From Corynebacterium lubricantis DSM 45231 (GTDB taxonomy: Bacteria > Actinomycetota > Actinomycetes > Mycobacteriales > Mycobacteriaceae): DNA of 64,000 nucleotides. The translations under genes and the position numbers were made by a program. The stretch spans positions 217,028 to 281,027 of the forward strand of contig NZ_KB902181.1 of NCBI RefSeq assembly GCF_000379425.1, in the 5' to 3' direction. Positions 28,073 to 36,100 of this stretch are shown in pieces (position 1 is the stretch's first letter; every line of letters begins with the position of its first letter). The notes beneath the pieces are model-generated. The model worked only from the letters and a program-made list of their open reading frames with translations. It did no database searches and was not told the DNA's origin.

Positions 28073-28935
28073 GGGCGCTTATTCTCCTCGTCGCCATCCA
28101 TCAAACGACGCATCGCGTCGGGCATTTGCTGCTGGGCAGGCTGCCCCTGAGCTGGCTGCTGTGCACGTTGCTGCACTGCCTGTTGTACCTGCTGGGCCAA
28201 TTGCTGAGGCAAGATTACCGGGAGGGAGTTACCTGCAAGAATTGGGTCATTGCCGCGGTAGACAAAAACGCGTGCTGTAAGTTCGCGGCCCAAGGTAGCA
28301 AGCTCTACTTCTTTGCCTTCTGGTGAGGCCAGCGTCATACGCAGCATCCAGCGCGGACCGTCAACACCGATAATTCGGATCGAACCGTTGACCCCGGTGC
28401 CCACGACTTCCCTGCCCCATGGGCCGAGTTCCATCTTGGTGGGCATGCCCTGTTGCCGCATCCCGTCCGAAATTTCTTCGACGGAGCGCTCCCACTGTCC
28501 ACCCGAGCTTGGTGCTGCGAAAGCTACCGGTGTGATCCGCCCGTGGCGAGTGACGATGTGCAGCATCTTCGGCCCCTGGTCGCCCATCTCTACCTGGACC
28601 TGAGTGTCCTTCGGCAACGGGATCCGCAGGGAACCGAGGTTGAGCACGGATACGCCAAAGTCGGAAAAATCAAAGTCGTTGAACTCAACGGAATCACCAT
28701 CAAATGGGCCGACGTTGCCGTTGACCGGGTCATGTTCAAAACCCTCGGAGACCCCGGATGCCAAGGGTGCTTCCGTTTCGTTCGCTCCTTTTTCCGCAGG
28801 ATCGGGTTGAGCCACAGGGGCTTCGTTGTTAAGCGAAGCCTCCGTGCTCTCTGCCGACGCTACCTCGGGCTCGCTCGCGGGCGTGTCCTCGGAGCTCTTC
28901 TCCGAGCTCTTCTTGCCAAATGGCCACAAAGCCAT
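28069..28935 (-). CDS. DUF3710 family protein
   Basis: A 288-residue acidic protein. The first 90 residues are low-complexity (Glu, Ala, Ser-rich) after MALWPFGKKSS; the conserved core begins at about NDFDFSDFGVSVLNLGSLRIP and contains WMLRMTLASPEGKE. The C-terminus is Gln/Pro-rich (QQPAQGQPAQQQ). The function of DUF3710 is unknown. It is fixed between dut and the TrmA-type gene in related genomes and overlaps the latter by 4 bp, so the two are co-translated. Confidence 0.88.
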   Translation of the reverse strand: MALWPFGKKSSEKSSEDTPASEPEVASAESTEASLNNEAPVAQPDPAEKGANETEAPLASGVSEGFEHDPVNGNVGPFDGDSVEFNDFDFSDFGVSVLNLGSLRIPLPKDTQVQVEMGDQGPKMLHIVTRHGRITPVAFAAPSSGGQWERSVEEISDGMRQQGMPTKMELGPWGREVVGTGVNGSIRIIGVDGPRWMLRMTLASPEGKEVELATLGRELTARVFVYRGNDPILAGNSLPVILPQQLAQQVQQAVQQRAQQPAQGQPAQQQMPDAMRRLMDGDEENKRP

Positions 28936-28966
28936 AATTGCTACCTTTCTACTTCTCTGGTTTGGG

Positions 28967-29434
28967 TTAGTTCACGCCTGTAGAACCATGGCCGCCAGCG
29001 CCGCGCTCGGTCTCATCGAGCTCATCGACCTCGACGAAATCGCACAATTCAACCCGCTGGATAACCAATTGGGCGATCCGCATTCCACGGGTAATTTCGA
29101 TCGGTTCCCTGGGATCTAGGTTAATCAGACTGACCTTGATCTCGCCGCGATAACCCGCGTCGACGGTGCCCGGACTGTTCACAATGGACAATCCCTGCTT
29201 CGCAGCGAGTCCCGAACGAGGATGCACCAAGCCTACTGTCCCCACTGGGAGTGCTAATGCAACCCCGGTTCCCACCAGCGCGCGCTCGAAGGGAGCCAAA
29301 GTGACGTCCTCGGCTGCGTAAAGGTCCACCCCGGCATCACCTTCGTGTGCCCGTTTCGGCAGCGGAAGCTCTGTGTCAAGCCGCTTCAGGGGAATCGGCG
29401 AAAGTCCGTCTAGATCGTGTTGATTTTCAGTCAC
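28967..29434 (-). CDS. dut: dUTP diphosphatase
   Basis: Dut hydrolyses dUTP to dUMP and pyrophosphate, keeping uracil out of DNA and feeding thymidylate synthesis. The five motifs of trimeric dUTPase are present: [57 protein letters not shown] and [13 protein letters not shown]. In the last, His replaces the aromatic residue that often stacks on uracil. I chose the GTG at 29434 over one at 29443 because TAGGGT lies 7 nt upstream of it. Confidence 0.95.
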   Translation of the reverse strand: MTENQHDLDGLSPIPLKRLDTELPLPKRAHEGDAGVDLYAAEDVTLAPFERALVGTGVALALPVGTVGLVHPRSGLAAKQGLSIVNSPGTVDAGYRGEIKVSLINLDPREPIEITRGMRIAQLVIQRVELCDFVEVDELDETERGAGGHGSTGVN

Positions 29435-29441
29435 GATTTCC

Positions 29442-29447
29442 ACCCTA
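29442..29447 (-). promoter_or_regulatory. dut: -10 element of dut (leaderless)
   Basis: TAGGGT, 7 nt before the GTG at 29434. It overlaps the alternative start at 29443, which argues for the shorter protein. Confidence 0.5.
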
Positions 29448-29482
29448 CGGCAGCGGAATAGAACTTTCGCTTCCGACTAGCC

Positions 29483-29488
29483 TAAAGT
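29483..29488 (+). promoter_or_regulatory. -10 element of the DUF3093 gene (leaderless)
   Basis: TAAAGT, 7 nt before the GTG at 29496, with no SD. The dut and DUF3093 -10 elements are only 35 bp apart on opposite strands. Confidence 0.5.
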
Positions 29489-29495
29489 TGTAGAC

Positions 29496-30047
29496 GTGAC
29501 TGACTCGAATGCCCACGAAGTATCTGTGTCCCCTGCCTCAGCCTCCCCCCAAGCTGCCAAGCCCAAGGTTTTGTACCGCGAGCGCCAGTGGGTGCCATGG
29601 TATTGGTGGGCCCTGCTCATCGCGTTCGCCTTGCTCGTCGGTTTCCAATTCAGCCTCAACCGCGACTTTTGGTGGTTTTTGATCTGGCTCGTTGGCACAC
29701 TGGTTATCGGTGCATGGGTCTTGGTCTGGTTGTCCAAGACGACGCTGACGGTCGAACAAGACGCCGACGGTACACGGTGGCTACTCGCCGATAAAGCGAA
29801 CTTGCCGGATTCCGTCGTTTCCCGCTCGATGGTCGTGCCCGAGTCGGCAAAGCGCAATGCGCTGGGCCGGCAGCTCGACCCGGCGGCCTTCGTGATTTCC
29901 CACGGTTGGGTCAAGCAATTAGCCCTGATCGTTCTCGATGATCCGGAAGATCCGACACCATATTGGCTGTTGTCCAGCAAGAATCCTCAGAAATTGCTTG
30001 AGGCCTTCGTGCCCGACAAGATCAGTACCCCGGAGAGCACTTCCTAG
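29496..30047 (+). CDS. DUF3093 membrane protein
   Basis: The 183-residue protein has two close membrane segments (WYWWALLIAFALLVGFQFSL and FWWFLIWLVGTLVIGAWVLV, residues about 34-81), then a soluble domain with SMVVPESAKRNALGRQLDPAAF and WVKQLALIVLDDPEDPTPYW. These blocks match DUF3093, a small actinobacterial family of unknown function always found opposite dut. The GTG start is supported by TAAAGT 7 nt upstream. A strong terminator follows. Confidence 0.85.
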   Translation: MTDSNAHEVSVSPASASPQAAKPKVLYRERQWVPWYWWALLIAFALLVGFQFSLNRDFWWFLIWLVGTLVIGAWVLVWLSKTTLTVEQDADGTRWLLADKANLPDSVVSRSMVVPESAKRNALGRQLDPAAFVISHGWVKQLALIVLDDPEDPTPYWLLSSKNPQKLLEAFVPDKISTPESTS

Positions 30048-30064
30048 TCGCATTCCAGTCAACG

Positions 30065-30112
30065 AAAAGCAGCCACCTCCCTTTCATTCGCCTTTGGGAG
30101 GTGGCTGCTTTT
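30065..30112. terminator. Bidirectional terminator between the DUF3093 and DUF4193 genes
   Basis: AAAAGCAGCCACCTCCC and GGGAGGTGGCTGCTTTT form a perfect 17-bp stem with A/T ends on both sides, so it can end transcripts from both convergent genes. Confidence 0.92.
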
Positions 30113-30130
30113 ATGTATTTGCGCGCAGTC

Positions 30131-30421
30131 CTACTCGCAGTCGAGACAGACGGGAGCACCGTCCTCGATATATGCCAGCCGGTTCTTCTTCTGCACGAGG
30201 AAACATACCGAACAGGTAAATTCGTCGTCGCGTCGAGGAATTACGGTGACGTTGAGTTCTTCGCCCGACAAGTCGGCCTGTGGGATCTCAAAGGAATCGA
30301 CGATTTCACCCTCGTCGTCCATCGAACTACCTGCAACCTCAGTGGTTTTTAAGCCTTCAAGCTCTTCGGTTTCAAGTTCGTCGTCAAGGCGGCGGCGCGG
30401 TGCGTCGTAATCCGTAGCCAT
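30131..30421 (-). CDS. DUF4193 small zinc-ribbon-like protein
   Basis: The 96-residue protein starts MATDYDAPRRRLDDE and has an acidic middle. Its C-terminus has two CXXC pairs, FTCSVCFLVQKKNRL and APVCLDCE, a likely zinc ribbon. This matches DUF4193, a conserved actinobacterial family of unknown function. Its four cysteines and acidic N-terminus suggest a protein- or nucleic-acid-binding adaptor, but that is inference. It is convergent with the DUF3093 gene. Confidence 0.85.
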   Translation of the reverse strand: MATDYDAPRRRLDDELETEELEGLKTTEVAGSSMDDEGEIVDSFEIPQADLSGEELNVTVIPRRDDEFTCSVCFLVQKKNRLAYIEDGAPVCLDCE

Positions 30422-30567
30422 GGTGTAGCCTTCCTGAATTTTCTAGCGGGTCAACTTTGATTCATAAGAAGTTGTCTCAGAGCTGCCCATTCAAGTTACG
30501 GGCATTCCTAATTGATAACTTTCGACGCGATACTAAAGCATAGGAAGGCGTATGTCATCTCCGCAGG

Positions 30568-31449
30568 TCATTGGGGTAGTTGCTGATCTCCCCCACTCGC
30601 GGCGAAGAGATCCCGAAACGATCCAGAAATCCCCGGGGCCGTAGCCACCACAGGGAAACCTTTTGTTCCCGAAACTTGCAGGCCAGGGTGACTGAACACT
30701 ACCCCCGATTCGGTAGCAATCACAGCTCCCGCGGCGTAATCCCAGGGATGGATGCCGTGTTCGTAGTACGCATCGACTACCCCCTCCGCCACGCGACAGA
30801 TTTCAAGAGCGGCAGCACCCATCCGACGGATGTCGCGGACACGCGGGAGGAGGTGGGTGAGCACGCCTGCTTGAGCTTCGCGACGATTCGCTGTGTATCC
30901 GAACCCTGTAGACACTAGGGCGCGAGCGGGGTCTTCCACCTGTGCGGCTTGCAGCACCGATGTCTTGCCGTCACGCGTCACCGTGGCTCCAGCTCCATGG
31001 GCAGCCTGGAAAATGTCCCCCGTAGCGACGTTCACTACTGCTCCAGCGACGGGCTCGCTGCCCAGCGCTATCCCAACAGAGACCGCGTATTCCGGGATGT
31101 TGTAAAGAAAGTTCACCGTGCCATCGATTGGGTCCACGATCCATTGGTATCCGGTTGCCGATGGCTTGTTGGCACCTTCCTCTCCCAAAATCCCATCATC
31201 GGGACGTGCCGCACCGATCCGCTCCACGATGTACTTTTCGCTAGCTTTATCAACAATCGTGACTGGGTCCACGTCAGAAGACTTCGAGTGCGTCTCGGCG
31301 CGCAGGCTTCCATCTGCGCTGAAACGCGCACGCTGTGTGCGCACGAGGTCAGCCGCACCGGTGGCAATATCGACCGCTAGATCACGCAGTCGAGCGAATT
31401 CGGCGATGTCTTCAGGAGTGAAGTGTGACGAAGTGTGGGAGTCAGACAT
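30568..31449 (-). CDS. suhB: Inositol monophosphatase family protein (SuhB-like)
   Basis: A Mg2+-dependent phosphatase of the inositol monophosphatase/fructose-1,6-bisphosphatase superfamily. The 293-residue protein has the metal-binding motifs ILGEEG, WIVDPIDGTVNFLYNIP and HPWDYAAGAVIA. It may dephosphorylate inositol 1-phosphate for phosphatidylinositol synthesis, which would serve the PIM genes in this window, but the substrate is not proven. The mycobacterial gene here is called suhB. It is divergent from ppgK. Confidence 0.92.
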   Translation of the reverse strand: MSDSHTSSHFTPEDIAEFARLRDLAVDIATGAADLVRTQRARFSADGSLRAETHSKSSDVDPVTIVDKASEKYIVERIGAARPDDGILGEEGANKPSATGYQWIVDPIDGTVNFLYNIPEYAVSVGIALGSEPVAGAVVNVATGDIFQAAHGAGATVTRDGKTSVLQAAQVEDPARALVSTGFGYTANRREAQAGVLTHLLPRVRDIRRMGAAALEICRVAEGVVDAYYEHGIHPWDYAAGAVIATESGVVFSHPGLQVSGTKGFPVVATAPGISGSFRDLFAASGGDQQLPQ

Positions 31450-31501
31450 GTAGTTGATTGTGCCCTTTTTATCCCAGACTGGCAGCGCTCCTAAGTTTTT
31501 G

Positions 31502-31507
31502 TAGGAT
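31502..31507 (+). promoter_or_regulatory. ppgK: -10 element of ppgK (leaderless)
   Basis: TAGGAT, 7 nt before the ATG at 31515, with no SD. Confidence 0.5.
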
Positions 31508-31514
31508 TGTGCCC

Positions 31515-32273
31515 ATGAGCAACGAGCACATCGGGTTTGGCGTAGATATTGGCGGTTCTGGCATCAAGGGTGCACTAGTCAACCTTGACTCCGGTGATTT
31601 TGTCGGAGAACGCGTCAAAATTAAGACTCCATTTCCATCCACCCCGGAGGCGGTTGCGGCCGTGGTCGCCGAGATTGTTTCCCAAAAAGAGTGGGATGGT
31701 CCGGTGGGTATCTGTATGCCCTCGGTGATTAAAGACCAGATCGCACTAAGTGCCGCGAATATTGATAAATCGTGGATCGGGACCAATGCTCGCGACGTGT
31801 TCGCTAAGGCTTTGGGTGACCGCGAAATCTCTGTACTCAACGATGCCGACGCTGCAGGTATCGCCGAAGTAGAACATGGAATCGCTGAGGCCAGCGAGGG
31901 GCCCGTGATCTTCCTGACCATCGGTACTGGGATCGGATCTGCCTTTTTCATTGATGGCAAGCTTTTTCCCAATACGGAACTCGGACACATGCTCGTCGGG
32001 AAAAAGGAAGCAGAACATCAGGCCTCTTCCGCGGTGAAGGACCGTGAGGAGCTCAGCTTTAAGAAGTGGTCGAAGCGGATCGATAAAGTGCTTCTGGAGT
32101 ATGAAAAGTTGTTCAACCCCAAGTTGTTCATTGTTGGCGGTGGAATCTCACGCAGCCACGAGAAGTGGGTCCCACGCCTGACTCTAGAAACTCCGGTGAA
32201 ATCCGCCAAACTTCGCAATACTGCAGGTATTGTGGGCGCAGCGATGGCTGTAGCGGGGCATGTCACTCCCTAG
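31515..32273 (+). CDS. ppgK: Polyphosphate glucokinase
   Basis: PpgK phosphorylates glucose with polyphosphate (or ATP), giving PTS-independent entry of glucose into metabolism. The 252-residue ROK-type kinase begins GFGVDIGGSGIKGALV (phosphate-binding loop), has AVLND-like SVLNDADAAGIAEVEHG with the catalytic Asp, and FLTIGTGIGSAFFIDGKLFPN followed by the ELGHMLVG metal/sugar region. A GTG further upstream would add 19 unlikely residues, and TAGGAT lies 7 nt before the chosen ATG. Confidence 0.95.
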   Translation: MSNEHIGFGVDIGGSGIKGALVNLDSGDFVGERVKIKTPFPSTPEAVAAVVAEIVSQKEWDGPVGICMPSVIKDQIALSAANIDKSWIGTNARDVFAKALGDREISVLNDADAAGIAEVEHGIAEASEGPVIFLTIGTGIGSAFFIDGKLFPNTELGHMLVGKKEAEHQASSAVKDREELSFKKWSKRIDKVLLEYEKLFNPKLFIVGGGISRSHEKWVPRLTLETPVKSAKLRNTAGIVGAAMAVAGHVTP

Positions 32274-32470
32274 TCGATTTCGGCTATATTGGAGGACAAA
32301 ATCTTTAGCCCCAATGCGAGGTAAAGCTGGCAAATACTGTACAGTTGAGCAAGTTCCTCGCGCAAGAGGTAGGGAATAATTTCATTCCCGATTTGGTTCC
32401 TACTTACAAACAGGTGCCTACCCAACGCAGTGAGTTGGATCAGCACGATAATTAAGGCGAAAGGGCGTAC

Positions 32471-33910
32471 GTGGCAGCCAGCGATTCTTCAGGCAAGGCA
32501 ACCGCAGCGGACGTAGAGACGTCCGCCGACGGTCTGGTTAACAACGTCGATAACCAGCAAGCAGCGTCTAGCACGGCAAAGAAAACGACCAAGAAGGTCG
32601 CTAAAAAGTCTGCTAAGAAAGCCACCAAAAAGGCAGTAAAAAAGACCGCTAAGAAGTCTGCGAAAAAGACGACGCGCAAGACAGCGGTTAAGAAAGCTTC
32701 GACACTTCCCCCCGAAGACAACGTCGCTCCGGAAGGCGTGGAGTCTGAAGATCCAATAGATCTAGACACAGAAGATGCAGTCGAGGAGCAAGACTTCGAC
32801 CCGAATCTTGTCAAAGAAGACGATTTCGACGATGAGATCGACGGTGAGGACGAACTCGCCACCACCGAACTCGGCGAAGAAGACGATGACGAAGAGGAGG
32901 AAGGCTCCTCCGTTTGGGACGTCGAGGAATCCGCAGCGCTACGCCAGGCCCGCAAGGATGCCCAGCTCACCGCATCGGCCGACTCTGTCCGTGCGTACTT
33001 GAAGCAGATCGGTAAGGTTGCGCTGCTTGATGCAGAGCAAGAGGTGTCGTTGGCAAAGCGCATCGAAGCTGGGCTCTACGCACAGCACCGTCTCGACGAG
33101 ATGCAGCGCGCCTCCGACGAAGGCGATAAAGAGGCCAAGCTGACTCCAGCGGTCAAGCGCGATCTTCGTGCCGTCGCGCGTGACGGCCGCAAGGCTAAGA
33201 ATCACCTCCTTGAGGCGAACTTGCGTTTGGTGGTCTCCCTTGCAAAGCGCTACACAGGTCGTGGCATGGCGTTCTTGGACCTGATCCAGGAAGGCAACCT
33301 TGGTCTGATCCGCGCAGTGGAGAAGTTCGATTACTCCAAGGGCTACAAGTTCTCCACCTACGCAACGTGGTGGATTCGCCAGGCAATTACCCGCGCCATG
33401 GCTGATCAGGCTCGTACTATCCGTATTCCGGTTCACATGGTCGAGGTCATTAACAAGCTTGGCCGCATCCAGCGCGAGCTTTTGCAGGATCTTGGTCGCG
33501 AACCAACGCCACAGGAGTTGGCGAAGGAAATGGATATTACCGAGGAGAAGGTGCTCGAAATCCAGCAGTACGCCCGTGAGCCAATCTCGCTGGACCAGAC
33601 CATTGGTGATGAAGGCGACTCACAGCTCGGCGACTTCATCGAGGACTCCGAGGCAGTTGTAGCCGTCGATGCAGTGTCCTTCACGTTGCTGCAAGATCAG
33701 CTGCAAGATGTGCTGCATACCCTCTCTGAGCGTGAAGCAGGCGTTGTCCGTCTGCGCTTCGGCCTCACCGACGGCATGCCTCGCACGCTTGACGAGATCG
33801 GCCAGGTCTACGGCGTGACCCGTGAGCGTATTCGCCAGATCGAGTCGAAGACTATGTCGAAACTGCGTCACCCGTCGCGCTCTCAGGTCCTGCGCGATTA
33901 TTTGGACTAA
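32471..33910 (+). CDS. sigA: Primary sigma factor SigA
   Basis: SigA is the housekeeping sigma factor. The 479-residue protein has an N-terminal Lys/Ala/Thr-rich stretch (residues about 38-76, like histone H1 tails), a long acidic segment (about 80-150), then region 1.2 ([15 protein letters not shown]), region 2 with [20 protein letters not shown] and [19 protein letters not shown], region 3, and region 4 with the helix-turn-helix [20 protein letters not shown]. It starts with GTG. Regions 2 and 4 are nearly identical to those of SigB in this window. It is followed by a strong terminator. Confidence 0.97.
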   Translation: MAASDSSGKATAADVETSADGLVNNVDNQQAASSTAKKTTKKVAKKSAKKATKKAVKKTAKKSAKKTTRKTAVKKASTLPPEDNVAPEGVESEDPIDLDTEDAVEEQDFDPNLVKEDDFDDEIDGEDELATTELGEEDDDEEEEGSSVWDVEESAALRQARKDAQLTASADSVRAYLKQIGKVALLDAEQEVSLAKRIEAGLYAQHRLDEMQRASDEGDKEAKLTPAVKRDLRAVARDGRKAKNHLLEANLRLVVSLAKRYTGRGMAFLDLIQEGNLGLIRAVEKFDYSKGYKFSTYATWWIRQAITRAMADQARTIRIPVHMVEVINKLGRIQRELLQDLGREPTPQELAKEMDITEEKVLEIQQYAREPISLDQTIGDEGDSQLGDFIEDSEAVVAVDAVSFTLLQDQLQDVLHTLSEREAGVVRLRFGLTDGMPRTLDEIGQVYGVTRERIRQIESKTMSKLRHPSRSQVLRDYLD

Positions 33911-33932
33911 AGCTAGTCTCTAGCAAGCAAAG

Positions 33933-33981
33933 GAAAACACCCATCACTTCCCTTCTACGAAGGATTGAGATGGGTGTTTTC
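33933..33981. terminator. Terminator between sigA and the DUF418 gene
   Basis: GAAAACACCCATC and GATGGGTGTTTTC form a perfect 13-bp stem with a further short stem in the loop. A/T-rich ends on both strands make it bidirectional for the convergent genes. Confidence 0.9.
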
Positions 33982-33987
33982 GTTTGC

Positions 33988-35259
33988 CTATTGCGGCTGA
34001 GCTTCTAAGCTTCCTTGTGGGCTCATTTTCGCCGGCAGGCCGTCTTTCCCGTATGACAGTCGGCGGTGAACCCATTCGAAGGGACCTGGTTGATCCAGCT
34101 TTTCCAAGGCGTACGCGAGCGCGAGCAGCACAATCCAGACCACGAATGCCACAACTTGTAGGACGAATGCTCCGGCATCGACGAAGAGATTCAACGTAAA
34201 CGGCAGCATGAGGACAAACAAGATAATGGACTGGAGCAAATAGCCCGTCATCGAGCGCTTTCCTAGTGCCACGGGAGCGGCCAACCACCACGGCACCTTT
34301 TGTGTCTGTTCAAATTTTTCCTGCGCCGGGATAAACAGCACTGAGGCCAAGGCTAGGATTGCCGGACCCGTGAAGTATCCGAGGAAGCTATTCAAGCTAT
34401 AGAAAATTGGCGCCCACTCGGGGTCGATGAATCCTGCGGATGAAAGGCCCCAGGGCAGACCGACGAACAAGACAATAACGGCTCCTACCGCAATCCAAGT
34501 ACCCAAGGTTTTCAGGTATTTCCTCGGCTCGTGCAAGACGCGTGAGCGAGCGAAAATGAAACCAACCAGCATCACGGGCAATAGATTAAATGAGGCGTAG
34601 AGCACCGAGGCAACATATCCGGCTGCATATAGTGCGCCCATACCCATGTAATCCACGTACGTATCGGGGTTAATGATCACCTGAGATGCCATGGTATCTT
34701 CCGGAAAATACACGGTGTACACGAATGACATCGCTCCGATGATGACGCCGATGGCAAACAAAACCGCTGTGATCCACTTCAGCGTTCTGTTGGACAGCCC
34801 CATCATGGCGATGATGATCATCGCAAGTAGCCCATAGAGCAGTAAGATGTCACCGTAGAAGATGAATACACAGTGGACGAGGCCGAAAAGCGCCAGTATT
34901 CCGTAGCGACGAAGCAGGATATTCCTGGCCTTTGACCGGGGGAAATTCCTCCGGTGCAAACTCACCGAGATCAGGCCAACGCCAAAGCCGAGCAAGGTCG
35001 CGAACATCGGTAGTCCACGCACGTGCACGAACATCCCCGAGAACACCATTGCCAACTGATCGAGGAAGTGCTGAAACACTGTTGCCCCAGGCCGAAAGCC
35101 ACCGAGCGAGAGATCGCCGGTGGCGTTTTCGTACCCAGCCCATGCCGTAGGCATATTAGCAGCAGCGATTCCGAGGAGAGCTAGTCCGCGAGCAGCATCG
35201 GGTGCGAGGATACAAGGTGAAGTAGTCCCCCTCCTGACTGGGCTTTCAGTGGAAGACAT
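33988..35259 (-). CDS. DUF418 integral membrane protein
   Basis: The 423-residue protein has about ten hydrophobic segments. It opens with APDAARGLALLGIAAANMPT, followed by FVHVRGLPMFATLLGFGVGL and an RRYGILALFGLVHCVFIFYGD block, and near the C-terminus has ALGKRSMTGYLLQSII. These are signatures of the DUF418/YeiB family, multipass proteins distantly related to acyltransferase-like membrane domains; the function is unknown. It is 14 bp downstream of the DUF4190 gene, probably one operon. Confidence 0.87.
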   Translation of the reverse strand: MSSTESPVRRGTTSPCILAPDAARGLALLGIAAANMPTAWAGYENATGDLSLGGFRPGATVFQHFLDQLAMVFSGMFVHVRGLPMFATLLGFGVGLISVSLHRRNFPRSKARNILLRRYGILALFGLVHCVFIFYGDILLLYGLLAMIIIAMMGLSNRTLKWITAVLFAIGVIIGAMSFVYTVYFPEDTMASQVIINPDTYVDYMGMGALYAAGYVASVLYASFNLLPVMLVGFIFARSRVLHEPRKYLKTLGTWIAVGAVIVLFVGLPWGLSSAGFIDPEWAPIFYSLNSFLGYFTGPAILALASVLFIPAQEKFEQTQKVPWWLAAPVALGKRSMTGYLLQSIILFVLMLPFTLNLFVDAGAFVLQVVAFVVWIVLLALAYALEKLDQPGPFEWVHRRLSYGKDGLPAKMSPQGSLEAQPQ

Positions 35260-35273
35260 GTCCGGCTCTCCTA

Positions 35274-36005
35274 CTAGTTTGTTTGAGAATTGATAGCGTC
35301 AGTTACGCACTGTTCGTAGGCAGCCTGGTTGGGATTGTCGCCTTCGAGATGCACAATGCAGTCAAGCGCCCCGGATCCTTCAAACAAGGTCAGCCCGGCG
35401 ACAACCATCAGCACAATCGCAATGGATGCGAGGATAGCCAATATGCCGGTGACCAAACCGGTGATAGCCATTCCCTTTCGCTTCTCGGGTCCGACCATTC
35501 TATTGCCCCTGCGGATCCCCAGGATGCCGAGGACTACAGCAACAATTCCAAGTACTGACCCCACCGGGAACAGGGCGATGGTGACCACCAACAACAGGGC
35601 GATAATGCCCAGGATCATTGCCCACAGAGCCATGTTGTTCTTCTCAGCTACGCCGCCTGGGTAGGCGCCAGGATATCCAGCTTGGTATCCCGCTTGATTC
35701 CCACCTGGGTAGCCCGCGCCGTAGGTGTTGTCGCCATACGAGTTAGCACCGTATGAGTTAGCTCCATAGGAGTTGTCTTCGGTGCCGTAGCCTGCTGACG
35801 AACCGTACTGTGGCGCTCCGTATTGAGGGGTTCCATAACCTGAGGTGTCCTGCTGATCGGGCGAACCTTGAGAAGGACCCTGAGAAGACCCCTGGGAATA
35901 AGGACCTTCGGAACCATACGACGAAGAATCCTGATTACCGGAGTCCGGGAAATTCTCGGGGTGTTCGCCCCGATAAGGGTCGTTGGGGTTTGACTTATCA
36001 GTCAT
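35274..36005 (-). CDS. DUF4190 membrane protein with a Gly/Tyr/Asn-rich repeat tail
   Basis: The 243-residue protein has an N-terminal disordered region of about 120 residues rich in Gly, Tyr, Ser, Gln and Asn, including the near-repeats NSYGANSYGANSYGDNTYGA. It then has two membrane segments (MALWAMILGIIALLLVVTIA and the MAITGLVTGILAILASIAIV region) with GIRRGNRMVGPEKRKG between them, the DUF4190 pattern. The short C-terminal domain has two cysteines and may be extracytoplasmic. Function unknown. Confidence 0.8.
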   Translation of the reverse strand: MTDKSNPNDPYRGEHPENFPDSGNQDSSSYGSEGPYSQGSSQGPSQGSPDQQDTSGYGTPQYGAPQYGSSAGYGTEDNSYGANSYGANSYGDNTYGAGYPGGNQAGYQAGYPGAYPGGVAEKNNMALWAMILGIIALLLVVTIALFPVGSVLGIVAVVLGILGIRRGNRMVGPEKRKGMAITGLVTGILAILASIAIVLMVVAGLTLFEGSGALDCIVHLEGDNPNQAAYEQCVTDAINSQTN

Positions 36006-36100
36006 CGTTCGCTGGTCCTCACTTGGTTCAGACTGTATTAATTGCTCTCATCCAGACTACCTACAGCCACCCTCAAACGCCCCCTTAAGTGATAAAACCC

